Source: Candidatus Zixiibacteriota bacterium (GTDB lineage: Bacteria > Zixibacteria > MSB-5A5 > DSPP01). Taken from it: DNA of 64,000 nt. This document shows, piece after piece, positions 41,469-50,034 of this stretch. The notes below the pieces were generated by a model. The model worked only from the letters and a program-made list of their open reading frames with translations. It was not told the origin of the DNA and did no database searches. A program made the translations under genes and the position numbers. Each line of letters begins with the position of its first letter. The stretch's first letter is position 1. The stretch covers positions 62,001 through 126,000 of the forward strand of contig JAKEHY010000017.1 of assembly GCA_022614805.1 (NCBI GenBank). Direction: 5' to 3'.

Positions 41469-43151
41469 ATGCTTCTGTATCCGCTTTTGACTAGCTGGGT
41501 GGCGCGCGAGTTGGAACAAAAAAACAAAGGGATGCGGCTGGAATCTGCCCGCACTTCCGAGGCCCGCAAGGCGGTCTGGTTGACCCTCTTCGACGCCCGC
41601 CAAACCGCCGAAAAGAAAAAACTTCATCTCTTTTTTTCCCTCCGGCCCGGTCAACAGCTTTTCTTTTTCGCCCCGGTAGGGGAAGCAAAAAACCATCCCG
41701 GGTGGGAGAATTTTGATTCCGGTCTCGGCGGGGCATTCGTAAAAACGGTTCGGCAGAAGGGAAACGACTCGGTGATTGAGATGGCTTTCACCCATCGTGA
41801 ACCTTCTTATGGTGGAGATTTTTCTCTCCGCTTCGTTCTATTCGGCAACGAAGCCCGGTTGGAGCTCCTTAAGCCGCCCGATTCCGAAAAATCGGAAAGA
41901 ATCTGGCCAAAGGAAATCTCTGGAGATTCCCCAAAAACCGTCGACGAATTCGTCCTAACCTTTTCCGGTGCCGAAAATTATCTGAACCGGCATTCGGAAA
42001 TCCCCTTGAATGAATCCCTGCGCAAGGCCTTGCGAATTCCGGCTTTCCTGTCTTTGGAGTTTCTCCACCTCGCCCAAATCGATCCGGAGGCAAGCTTTAA
42101 TGCAGTCTCCCCCGAACAGAAAAAATCTCTGCAGGAAACCATCCGGCCCCTGTTCGAGCAAAAAGATTTCACCCCGACCCTGATTTTTGAAAAAAGACAG
42201 CCCAAAGGAATTTCTCCGCTCCTGCTGCAATCAACCAAAACGGAAAAGCAGAAACAGTTCGACTTATTCCTCGATGCCTTCTCGTATGCCGCCGTCTGGA
42301 ATGAGTTGAAAAAATATGAGAAAAAGCTTGAAGTTGAAAAGAAAGATTTACAGGAGCGCAAGGGGAAAATCGAAACCGAGTTAAAAAGCTTTGAGAACCC
42401 CGAACGGTTGAGACAAATGGGAGATTTGATTCTGGCCGCAAAGGATAAAACCGCCCCGCGCTCTACCAAGTTGGTAACCGAAAACTGGTATGAAAACCCG
42501 CCGGCAGAAATTCGAATTCCTCTCGACCCGGCCAAGACCGCCAGGCAAAACGCCGAGGCCTACTTTTCCAAATTTAGAAAATCCGAAAGAGCCTTGGAGC
42601 TTTTACCGAAACGCATTAAAGAAACCGAAAATGAACTGAAAAAAGTGGAGGGCCTTCTTAACCGAATCGATGCCGAAGAAACGGTCGAGGAAAAATGGCG
42701 ATTGGTTCAGGAATTGGAAACCCTCTACCCTTCCCCGACCACTATAAAAAAGGTCAAAGCCAAAGAAAAACCGCAAATCGGCTGGACGTTTTGGACGAAG
42801 GACGGCTTTCAATTTCGGGTGGGTCGGAGCTCGGAGGAAAACGACCGGCTAACCCTTTATGAAGCCAAGAAAAACGACCTGTTTTTGCACGCCTCCCAGT
42901 CTCCCGGCTCGCACGTGATTTTGGTGGCCGAAAAACGGCCATTCCCAAAGGAAGCGATACTCGAGGCCGCCGCCGCGGCGGCCTATTTTTCCAAGGCCCG
43001 CCATTCCACCAAGGTCAATGTGGATTATACCGAGGCGCGCTACGTGCAAAAGCCGCGCAAGGCCAAACCTGGGCTGGTGGTTTTAATGCGCTCGAAGTCG
43101 GTGATGGTGTATCCTAAAAAGCCGGAACGGCAGAATAACGCGGAAACGTAA
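41469..43151 (+). CDS. rqcH: RqcH/NFACT-family ribosome quality control protein
   Basis: 560 residues. N-terminal NFACT-N-like domain, long coiled coils (about 280-330 and 370-430) and a C-terminal NFACT-R domain with FRVGRSSEENDRLTLYEAKK and the signature DLFLHASQSPGSHVIL, then HSTKVNVDYTEARYV. In Bacillus, RqcH binds stalled 50S-peptidyl-tRNA and adds C-terminal Ala tails. The N-terminal part is more diverged than usual. smpB, the other main rescue factor, is also in the window. Also known as fibronectin-binding A-like protein. Confidence 0.85.
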   Translation: MLLYPLLTSWVARELEQKNKGMRLESARTSEARKAVWLTLFDARQTAEKKKLHLFFSLRPGQQLFFFAPVGEAKNHPGWENFDSGLGGAFVKTVRQKGNDSVIEMAFTHREPSYGGDFSLRFVLFGNEARLELLKPPDSEKSERIWPKEISGDSPKTVDEFVLTFSGAENYLNRHSEIPLNESLRKALRIPAFLSLEFLHLAQIDPEASFNAVSPEQKKSLQETIRPLFEQKDFTPTLIFEKRQPKGISPLLLQSTKTEKQKQFDLFLDAFSYAAVWNELKKYEKKLEVEKKDLQERKGKIETELKSFENPERLRQMGDLILAAKDKTAPRSTKLVTENWYENPPAEIRIPLDPAKTARQNAEAYFSKFRKSERALELLPKRIKETENELKKVEGLLNRIDAEETVEEKWRLVQELETLYPSPTTIKKVKAKEKPQIGWTFWTKDGFQFRVGRSSEENDRLTLYEAKKNDLFLHASQSPGSHVILVAEKRPFPKEAILEAAAAAAYFSKARHSTKVNVDYTEARYVQKPRKAKPGLVVLMRSKSVMVYPKKPERQNNAET

Positions 43152-43204
43152 TAGTGCACCCTACCCTGCGCTCTGCAAAAAAAGTGCAGCCGAATTTCGC
43201 CGGC

Positions 43205-43549
43205 TTATTTCATTAAAGTTCGAATGCGGGCTGGAATCATAACCACCTGTGGGCGTAAATCCGTTTTCCCGCGTCTGATATCGATGCATTCTTTCGAAAA
43301 TTTGATATGCTCCCGGTCAATCTTGAAAGGGGAAGTCGTAACGTGTTCACCACTTTCCCCCTGAATGGAAAACCAGTACAAAAACTCATCCTTTCCGGCC
43401 TTCTCTCTAAAAATGACCTCAACATACATTTTTTCCCGCTTTAAAGTCCGCATAACCTCCGGCAGCCGGCTCCTTAACATTTTCATCCAGCGGTCTACGC
43501 GCTTCGATTTTCTTCTTTTAACGTAAAAACGGCTGAGTTCTATTATCAT
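43205..43549 (-). CDS. DUF6176-like small protein
   Basis: 114 residues, soluble, basic. The pattern of an N-terminal IELSRFYVKRRKSKRVDRWM, then MYVEVIFRE, LYWFSIQGE and HIKFSKECID fits the DUF6176 family as remembered; the fold is probably a ferredoxin-like dimeric alpha-beta barrel. Function unknown. GGAGG lies before the ATG. It is convergent with rqcH, and the terminator of the kinase operon lies upstream, so it is a separate unit. Confidence 0.6.
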   Translation of the reverse strand: MIIELSRFYVKRRKSKRVDRWMKMLRSRLPEVMRTLKREKMYVEVIFREKAGKDEFLYWFSIQGESGEHVTTSPFKIDREHIKFSKECIDIRRGKTDLRPQVVMIPARIRTLMK

Positions 43550-43575
43550 ATATGGCCTCCAACCGTTAACGGGTT

Positions 43576-43602
43576 AAAAAAAGGCAGCCGCCGCGGACTG
43601 CC
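43576..43602 (-). terminator. Rho-independent terminator of the PP2C-FHA-kinase operon
   Basis: On the minus strand GGCAG-TCCGCGGCGG-CTGCC followed by seven T. It lies 21 bases after the phosphatase stop. Confidence 0.75.
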
Positions 43603-43622
43603 TGTGTGAATTCGAAAAGACC

Positions 43623-44564
43623 TTAAAAAATCAGCCACTTCTTTTTCTTTTTGTCCTTCATCTCCCGGGTCGGTTCCTTGTCGTCCAAAATGAGGTCATC
43701 CTTGCCGAACATTTTCAAAAGCAGCTGGTCGGTGGCCACCGCTTCCGCTTCACTTTCCTCCGGGACGGTGACAAAAACCGGCGGGCGCGCATTCGTCTGT
43801 CCATCGGCTTCGACTACCCGCACCAAGACGACCGTGACGTTGTCGTCTCCGCCGTTGGCGTTGGCCCTTGCAATCAAACCGGCCGCCGCTTTTTCCAGGC
43901 CGGGGTTGGCCAACAAAATCTCCAAAATCTCATCGTCCGAAATCATCCCTGAAAGTCCGTCCGAGCAGAACAGGTACACATCCCCCGCTTTGACCGGTTC
44001 CAGACCCACATCCACTTTAACGGCCGGGCGTATACCCAAAGCGCGGGTGATGAAGTTGCGGTCGGGAAAGCTGGCGGCCTCCTCGGCTTTGAGTTCGCCG
44101 GAGGCAACCAGCTCCTCTATCCAGGAATGGTCGACGGTTAGGCGGCGGATGACCGAGTCGCGCAAAAGATAGCAGCGGGAATCCCCAACGTGGCAAATGG
44201 CAAACCGGCCCGGAGTGAAAATCCCCGCCACCACCGTGGTTCCCATCCCCCGCATCCGCACGGCCTGGGCCGAGGCCCGGAAAATCCGCCGGTTGGCCAG
44301 GCGGATGCCGCGTATCAGATTGCGGGTGGAAGGGGAGAGTTCTTCGCCGATTCCTTCCGGCAGGTAATCCGTCCCCGGCGGCTCGACGGCCATCATTTTT
44401 TCGAGTGCATCCACGGCCGCCCGGCTGGCGACTTCCCCCGCCTTGTGCCCCCCCATCCCGTCACAGACCGCCACCACTCCCCGTTCCGGAAGGGTTAAAA
44501 AGCTGTCCTCGTTTTGTTCCCTTTTGCGCCCTACGTCGGAGAGGGCGTACACATCCAATTTCAA
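43623..44564 (-). CDS. PP2C-family Ser/Thr protein phosphatase
   Basis: 313 residues; likely reverses the action of the kinase encoded upstream. PP2C motifs: SDVGRKREQNEDS (first metal Asp), CDGMGGHKAGEVAS, MGTTVV, HVGDSRCYL, FCSDGLSGMI and GGDDNVTVVLV. An acidic and then Lys-rich tail (DKKKKKW) follows the domain. It starts 18 bases after the FHA gene; a terminator closes the unit. Confidence 0.9.
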   Translation of the reverse strand: MKLDVYALSDVGRKREQNEDSFLTLPERGVVAVCDGMGGHKAGEVASRAAVDALEKMMAVEPPGTDYLPEGIGEELSPSTRNLIRGIRLANRRIFRASAQAVRMRGMGTTVVAGIFTPGRFAICHVGDSRCYLLRDSVIRRLTVDHSWIEELVASGELKAEEAASFPDRNFITRALGIRPAVKVDVGLEPVKAGDVYLFCSDGLSGMISDDEILEILLANPGLEKAAAGLIARANANGGDDNVTVVLVRVVEADGQTNARPPVFVTVPEESEAEAVATDQLLLKMFGKDDLILDDKEPTREMKDKKKKKWLIF

Positions 44565-44582
44565 ACGAACTCCTCGTTGTCC

Positions 44583-45605
44583 CTACTTAAGTATGATCCA
44601 ACCCAGAACTGACAATAAAATTATAATTCCGCCAATAATCCAGAAGATTTTTTGGGCGAAAAACAGATTTTTTTTGGGCTCCTTCCCCGTCCGGGGAGGG
44701 GCGAAATCGAGCCGGTCGCCGGAGGCGAGCCGGAAGATGGTGGGGACTTTCTCGCTCAAAATGCCGATTTCATCCCCGATTTTGAGAGGCAACCCCTTCT
44801 CCGGCTTGATTTTTTTTCCGTTGACCATCACCCCCAACTTGGAACCGACATCAAGGATGGAAAAATCAACGCCCCCGCCGCCGGGGGTAAAAATGTTCGA
44901 CCAGAAAAAGGAGGCGTGGCGGCGGGAGATGGAGGTATCCAGCTCCCCCTGTTCATCCTCCCGCACGACGATTTCGTTCGCCTCCTTATCCCGCCCGATT
45001 TTGGTCTCTCCCGGCTTAACCCGAAACCGCCGGCCGGCCAGAGGCCCCCAGACGGCCAAAAAATAGTATTCGTCCGCATGGGCGGGAGCTTCAAAAACGT
45101 CGCTAATCTTTGTCCGCTCCGGCCGTGCGGCTATCATCGTTTTCTCCGCCGCCGCATCGCGGGCTGCCGGACGGGAGGCCGCCGGTTCTTTTGGTTTAGG
45201 AGAAGTCGGCGACGATTGCTGAATTTGGGGAATTTTACCGGTGGGGGCTTCGGGTTCCGGCCCGGTCGAAAGAGAGGGAGGCGGCGACTCGACGGCCAAT
45301 CCCTCCGCCTCCTCCGGCAGACGGCTGAAAACCAGAATATATGGACCGATTTTTATTTCGTCCCCGTCCGAAAGCGGCCGTTCGCCGGAAATTTCCGCCC
45401 CGTTGACGATGAGTTGCGGAAAAGCTCCGGCCGGCTTGATGAAAAAACCATGCCCTTTTGGCCAGATGACGGCTTCTTCCTTCCCCACCGTCCAGTCATC
45501 GATTTTAACGTCCGCCAGCCGGTCGGAGCCGACCCGCAAGCTTTTGGCCTCGAGGCGGAATATTTGAACGATTTCGGAATCTTTTTTTAAGACAATTTTG
45601 GGCAT
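44583..45605 (-). CDS. Double-FHA membrane-anchored protein
   Basis: 340 residues. A first, degenerate FHA-like domain (about 1-95: LRVGSDRLADVKIDD), a low-complexity linker, a canonical FHA domain (about 160-275, with IGRDKEANEIVV, SISRRHASF and LGVMVNGKKI), and one C-terminal membrane segment (IFWIIGGIIILLSVLGWIIL). FHA domains bind phosphothreonine, so this protein is a likely substrate or adaptor of the kinase seven bases upstream. The C-terminal anchor would hold it at the inner face of the membrane. Confidence 0.85.
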   Translation of the reverse strand: MPKIVLKKDSEIVQIFRLEAKSLRVGSDRLADVKIDDWTVGKEEAVIWPKGHGFFIKPAGAFPQLIVNGAEISGERPLSDGDEIKIGPYILVFSRLPEEAEGLAVESPPPSLSTGPEPEAPTGKIPQIQQSSPTSPKPKEPAASRPAARDAAAEKTMIAARPERTKISDVFEAPAHADEYYFLAVWGPLAGRRFRVKPGETKIGRDKEANEIVVREDEQGELDTSISRRHASFFWSNIFTPGGGGVDFSILDVGSKLGVMVNGKKIKPEKGLPLKIGDEIGILSEKVPTIFRLASGDRLDFAPPRTGKEPKKNLFFAQKIFWIIGGIIILLSVLGWIILK

Positions 45606-45611
45606 ACGCCC

Positions 45612-47954
45612 CTACCGGCTGGAACTGGAAGACCGGCGCAACGTGCAGGGGAGCATTTTCCCCTGTCCTGCCACCACGGCAAACTCTTCCGAGAACGGCT
45701 CGAACCCCGGCGGGGATACGGTCACCCTGTACATCCCGCCGGACAACTCGGCGTAAAAGACGCCGCTGCCGTCGGTTTTTCCCTGGGCCACAATCTCGCG
45801 CGTCCTTCGACTGCGGATGGTCACCGGAGCCCCGGAAAGATTGTTTTCCCGCTCGTCTTTGACCACGATTCGGGTGCGGGAATCAGCCGGCTTTTTATCC
45901 GGAGAAGCAATGGAACGGGTTGAGCCGCCCGGGGCCGGTCTTTTTTCCGTAACCGCCACCGTCGATGAGCCCAAGGGCTTCAATTCTGCCGTATAAACCG
46001 GCTCGGTGGCTGCCTCCACGTCCAGGGTTACCTGCTTCGGCTCATAGCCGGAAAGCGCAAAGCGGAGCTTTTGTTTGCCGTAATCCAAGAGCAGGCGCGG
46101 GTTTTGGGCCGTGTTGCCGGATGGGGCAGTGTCCTTCCCCAAAAAGACGGAAGCGCCGGAGGGGTTGCTGCGAAACTCGATTTCTTTTTTAAAGTACCCG
46201 GTGACGTTAAAATTCAAAGAGGGTGTTTTGCCGGCCGCAAAACGCCACAGCCGGGCATCGGCCATATCGGCTGCCTCCCGCAGGGGGTCGAGCCGGAAGC
46301 CGGTAAGCTCCCACCCAGCCGGCCCCCGCAACTTCAACTCGAACGGCTCGTTCAACTTCCAGCGAATGGATAGGGGTGTTTTCCCCAGCTCGGCGCCGTT
46401 GACCAAAACCGCCGCCCCAGCCGGGACGGAGACCAACTGCACCGGCGCTTCAAAAACATAGGTCAGCTCTTTTCTTTGCTCCTTGGGATAAGAAAGATGC
46501 ACCATCAAATCCGGCAAACCCGGTTTGCGGAAAACGAGGTCATGCTCCCCTTCCGGAAGGTCTTTCAACTCAATGGGGGTGGCCCCCTCTTCTTTTTCGC
46601 CGTTGATGAAAACCATCGCCCCGGAGGGAACGGTGCTTAAAGTAACCGTTTTTTTGGCGAACAGCACAAACCAAAGCGCCGCCCCTACGATGAGAATTCC
46701 AGCGGCGATGCCGATAGGCCAAACTATGCTTTTCTTTTTTCCCGTAACCTCCGGAGGTCTTTTCACCGGCCTTGGCGGTGGAGTTGCCTTGAGCATCGTA
46801 GGTGCTTCGGCGCTGGCCGATTTTTTGGGTGGAGGCGCTTTGGGCGTCCCGACAGCCGAGGGAGCCGCATCGGCGCCGGCGGCCGCCTGAACGACGTCTT
46901 TCACCGGCACCTCCTCATCATCCCTTACCCCGCGGTACTGCACTTCTCGGGTGGCGATAATCTGTTTGGACTTGTCGGCAATCCGTCTCAACGTATCGGT
47001 CGTGTCTTCCTTGGGCGGCCGCTCGTCCGGCCGCAGCATCAAAAGAGAGTTGACGAAGCGGGATAATTCCGCCTGGGGGGACTCCAAGGGGGAGGTGCGT
47101 TGGTAGTTGTACAAATCTACGTACATCTCCCCGGCCGCCTGATAGCGCTCCAAGGGGTCTTTTTTGAGCGCTTTCAAAACGATGCGCTGAAGGGGAACCG
47201 GCACGTTTTTTTCCAGAAGCGGCTCGGTATCCACCCGGGCGGTGACGATGTTTTTCATCACGGAATAGTCCGACTCCCCGGAGAAAAGCTGCCGGGTGGT
47301 CAAAACTTCGTAAAGTGCAATGCCCAAGCTGAACAAATCGGAGCGGGCGTCGATTTTCTTCCCTTCCAACTGTTCCGGGGACATATAGTTGACTTTGCCT
47401 TTCAAAATGCCGGTGCGGGTTTCCTTGGCGACCCGCTGGCGGGCCTTGGCGATGCCGAAGTCAATCAATTTCACGTCGCCGGAGACCGACATCATTATGT
47501 TGGAAGGGGAAATGTCCCGGTGGATGATGTTTAAGGGATGTCCCGTGCGGCGGTCTTTGGCATGGTGGGCATAGTCCAAGGCCTTGCAGACCTCAGCGAC
47601 AATGTGCACCCCCAAATCCCGCGGGAAGAAAACCTGGTCCCGCTCGCAACGTTCCAGAGCGGAGCGGAGGTCGATGCCTTCGATGTATTCCATTATAAGG
47701 AAGACTCGGCCTTCATCGGTTTTGCGCAGGTCGAGGACTTGGATGATGTTGGAATGGGCCAGCTTGGCGGTGTTCATCGCCTCGTCTGTGAACATATCCA
47801 TATATTGCTGGTCGCCGACGAGTGAAGGGGCGATTTCCTTGATGGCCACCGGCTTGTCCAAAGTCTGATCCCAGCCGTAATAGACGAGGCCGAAGCCCCC
47901 TTCCTTCAGCTTGCGGATAAGCTCGTATTTCCCGTCTATCAATACCCTTGTCAT
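45612..47954 (-). CDS. Ser/Thr protein kinase with PEGA repeats
   Basis: 780 residues. Eukaryotic-like kinase domain (1-285): glycine loop KEGGFGLVYYG, Lys39 in VAIKEI, HRDISPSN (145-152), DFG (165-167), SPEQLEG. A Pro-rich linker leads to a membrane segment (410-433), three PEGA-like domains outside (about 435-505, 510-580, 595-670: VPSGAMVFINGEKEEGATPI is typical, quoted here to 20 residues) and a carboxypeptidase-regulatory-like domain (about 700-780). The extracytoplasmic PEGA part may bind envelope surfaces. First gene of the kinase, FHA, PP2C unit. GAGGGA lies four bases before the ATG. Confidence 0.9.
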   Translation of the reverse strand: MTRVLIDGKYELIRKLKEGGFGLVYYGWDQTLDKPVAIKEIAPSLVGDQQYMDMFTDEAMNTAKLAHSNIIQVLDLRKTDEGRVFLIMEYIEGIDLRSALERCERDQVFFPRDLGVHIVAEVCKALDYAHHAKDRRTGHPLNIIHRDISPSNIMMSVSGDVKLIDFGIAKARQRVAKETRTGILKGKVNYMSPEQLEGKKIDARSDLFSLGIALYEVLTTRQLFSGESDYSVMKNIVTARVDTEPLLEKNVPVPLQRIVLKALKKDPLERYQAAGEMYVDLYNYQRTSPLESPQAELSRFVNSLLMLRPDERPPKEDTTDTLRRIADKSKQIIATREVQYRGVRDDEEVPVKDVVQAAAGADAAPSAVGTPKAPPPKKSASAEAPTMLKATPPPRPVKRPPEVTGKKKSIVWPIGIAAGILIVGAALWFVLFAKKTVTLSTVPSGAMVFINGEKEEGATPIELKDLPEGEHDLVFRKPGLPDLMVHLSYPKEQRKELTYVFEAPVQLVSVPAGAAVLVNGAELGKTPLSIRWKLNEPFELKLRGPAGWELTGFRLDPLREAADMADARLWRFAAGKTPSLNFNVTGYFKKEIEFRSNPSGASVFLGKDTAPSGNTAQNPRLLLDYGKQKLRFALSGYEPKQVTLDVEAATEPVYTAELKPLGSSTVAVTEKRPAPGGSTRSIASPDKKPADSRTRIVVKDERENNLSGAPVTIRSRRTREIVAQGKTDGSGVFYAELSGGMYRVTVSPPGFEPFSEEFAVVAGQGKMLPCTLRRSSSSSR

Positions 47955-48421
47955 TTATCCCTCAAGGTAGTTTATCGGCCAAAGGTTGTCAATTATTGCT
48001 AAAATCGCCTCCCTCTTTAATCCTTACGGATTATGGGCAAAAAAGTTGTGGGGCGCATGTTGGAAAACTCCCGTTTCGCAGACTACAGATGCAGTGGGCA
48101 GCACCCTTCGCCATCACTTCTATGTACGGATAGCCCCTGTATTGGGTGGCCCCGGAGCCCCTGCTCCGGAGAAAAAAGGCGCCAACAAAAGCCGGCATCC
48201 TCCCTCCACCAGGCAGACACTCGAGCTTGGAGAACTGCCTGGCCGCGCTGGAATGCGCCAAATGGTGATGCCGGCGGGGAACCACCCGTTTACTGCACTA
48301 CTTTTTATACGAAACGACCCCGGTCAAGGATGCAGAAATCGGTTGGGGGGTCACACTCGAAGCTGCCGCGCTTGATGTGGATAGGAAGTAACGGCAAAAC
48401 CAGTTTAATGGCAGAACAATA
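47955..48421. other. 467-base gene-free segment: hairpin-rich, or coding remnant
   Basis: No credible ORF. Between 48152 and 48275 there are nested perfect stems: CCGGAGC/GCTCCGG (48152-48169), GCCGGCATC (48191-48199) with GATGCCGGC (48267-48275), and inside it CCAGGCAG/CTGCCTGG (48209-48242) and GCGC/GCGC (48245-48258). That favours a structured RNA. Against this, the plus strand has short protein-like stretches, LENCLAALECAKW and YETTPVKDAEIGWGVTLEAA, split by a stop and frame changes, which favours a decayed gene. No RNase P, tmRNA or SRP RNA signature was recognised. The part next to the kinase gene must hold its promoter; TTGACA occurs at 47992-47987 (minus) with a poor -10. Confidence 0.4.
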
Positions 48422-49591
48422 TCAAAAATAAGTCGCAATCCCGAACTGCAAGGCCGCCGAGCGGGTTTCGTTGTTGATGCGGTCGAACTCCCAGTTGTGC
48501 AGGTAATCGAGCTTTAGAACCGTCTCCGGCACGGGGCGCAGGTTGACGCCGAAACTAAACCGTTGCAAATCAGCCCCCTCGATATCGGCATCCAAGTCGA
48601 CGTAGTCGTAGCGGGTTACAATGGCCAGAACCGATTGCGGGAACATCGGCAAAAAGCGGTCAAATAGATTGTAAAGCGCTTGGCCGTAAAATCCCCACTG
48701 CTTTTCGGCAAAAAGCCCGACCAGCGATGGCGGAATTTCAATCGAAGCCCGAGCTATTTCCCCTTGCAGAGTCAATCGTTTGATTTCGTATTCGGCATCA
48801 AGGGCCAAAAGGGTGGCCGTGCGGGGCTCGTCCACTTCCTGCGCTTCGACTTTATAGGTGTTGTACCGGCCGGTGTGAATCGAAAGCCCTAGTTCGCCGC
48901 CGAACTCCGGACTGAATGCCAGTCGTCCCGAAAAAGCCGGGCTGCCGTTGTTGTCTTCTTCAAAAGCTTCGGGACGGCCGTCCGGCAGGGAAGTGCCGTC
49001 TCCTGCAAGAACCACGCCGTCCGTCAACCCGTTGACCAGATAGGTCTCGTAAGTAAGCCGATTCTCTCCGGCTGGATAAAACGAGCCGTAAAATCCCAGA
49101 CCGGCCTCGGACAGGGTGGCCGGAATGATGCGAGTGGAAACCAAAGGACGGTCCACAAATTCATTCTTCGGGCTGTCGTGGGCCAGGTTGAACTTGCCGA
49201 CCGGGGAAAGCAGGATGCCGCCCCGCAGGTTGAATTCCTCCCGGAACTGCAAATCGACCAGGGCCATTTCAAGCTTGATTTCCTCTGTGCCGTGTTCGAA
49301 CTCCAGCTCGGAGGTGAGCTTTATCAAATCAGAAATGGAGGAGAAAAGAAAGATGTTGAACCGCCGGGCCTCGAAGGAATACCCTTCGTGAATCCCAGCT
49401 TCGTAATCCGAGCGTAAAAGCATTTCGGCATAGCCGCCGATGGCCAGCCGCCCGCTCGGGCGAATGAGATATGGCTTGTCGTAAATCCCGCCTTTGACGA
49501 ACGGCTTTTGGGCCGTATCCGGTTCACCTTGGGGGAAGCCGAACGAGCAGGAAGTGAAGGCAATCGCGAAAGTCAGAGCGAGAATTCTCAT
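48422..49591 (-). CDS. Porin-like outer-membrane protein of the cytochrome/Rieske operon
   Basis: 389 residues. Signal peptide from ATG 49591 (MRILALTFAIAFTSCSFG); the long upstream extension of the frame overlaps the Rieske gene and is not real. The body has barrel-like strands (GGYAEMLLRSDYEAG, RRFNIFLFSSISDL, ELEFEHGTEEIKLEMALVD) and ends LQFGIATYF with a terminal Phe. It resembles phosphate-selective-porin-like (OprP/OprO) barrels in general pattern. The ATG shares a base with the Rieske stop (TGATG), so it is the third coupled gene of the operon. Confidence 0.75.
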   Translation of the reverse strand: MRILALTFAIAFTSCSFGFPQGEPDTAQKPFVKGGIYDKPYLIRPSGRLAIGGYAEMLLRSDYEAGIHEGYSFEARRFNIFLFSSISDLIKLTSELEFEHGTEEIKLEMALVDLQFREEFNLRGGILLSPVGKFNLAHDSPKNEFVDRPLVSTRIIPATLSEAGLGFYGSFYPAGENRLTYETYLVNGLTDGVVLAGDGTSLPDGRPEAFEEDNNGSPAFSGRLAFSPEFGGELGLSIHTGRYNTYKVEAQEVDEPRTATLLALDAEYEIKRLTLQGEIARASIEIPPSLVGLFAEKQWGFYGQALYNLFDRFLPMFPQSVLAIVTRYDYVDLDADIEGADLQRFSFGVNLRPVPETVLKLDYLHNWEFDRINNETRSAALQFGIATYF

Positions 49592-50034
49592 CACCCTTCC
49601 TTCAAGACGATTTCCAGAAATTCCCCCTCTTTTTTCACTGGAAAACGGGCCAAGTTTGCCGGCGCCGGGCCGCGAGTCACTTTTCCGGTCAAATCGTACT
49701 GCGAACCGTGGCAGGGGCACTCGAATTTCGATTTCGTTTTGCGAACTTCGCACCCGGCGTGGGTGCAGGTAGTGGAAATGGCAAAAATCTCTCCGGAAGA
49801 GTGCTGAAAAACAACTATAGGATGGGCAAACCCGAAGGGATAAACTTTGACGTATCCTTCCGGCTCGGAAAGCTTGGGCAGTTCCGCAAGCCAAAGCCGG
49901 ACCCGGTTCTCCTTGGCGGAAACCCGCAGCGTTTGCGAACGAACGGCGCATCCTTCGAGCAGAGCGGCAACGGGAACAAAACTGGCGGCCGCCACAGCCG
50001 TTGCGGCGCTCTGCAAAAACTCCTTGCGGGTCAT
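49591..50034 (-). CDS. Rieske [2Fe-2S] lipoprotein
   Basis: 147 residues. N-terminus MTRKEFLQSAATAVAAASFV then a lipobox-like LLEGC (Cys29): a signal with R-K in the twin-arginine position, as expected for a cofactor protein exported folded. The Rieske motifs are CTHAGC (ligands Cys90 and His92) and CPCHGSQYD (ligands Cys106 and His109), with Cys95 and Cys108 placed for the usual disulfide. It is a stand-alone Rieske protein, not a bc1 subunit with cytochrome b, as none is encoded nearby. It is coupled to the genes on either side by one-base overlaps. Confidence 0.88.
   Translation of the reverse strand: MTRKEFLQSAATAVAAASFVPVAALLEGCAVRSQTLRVSAKENRVRLWLAELPKLSEPEGYVKVYPFGFAHPIVVFQHSSGEIFAISTTCTHAGCEVRKTKSKFECPCHGSQYDLTGKVTRGPAPANLARFPVKKEGEFLEIVLKEG

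Noticed and set aside
48031-48285. 84-codon minus-strand frame in the 48-kb gap, and two longer plus-strand frames
   Set aside because: Compositionally random peptides, no ribosome binding site; the region is better treated as structured RNA or remnant.
48031-48400. RNase P RNA, tmRNA or 6S RNA at 48 kb
   Set aside because: The conserved core words I know for RNase P and tmRNA are absent on both strands, and no closing stem of 6S type could be drawn with confidence.
49592-49951. 120-codon N-terminal extension of the porin frame
   Set aside because: Overlaps the Rieske gene in another frame; the signal peptide at ATG 49591 marks the true start.
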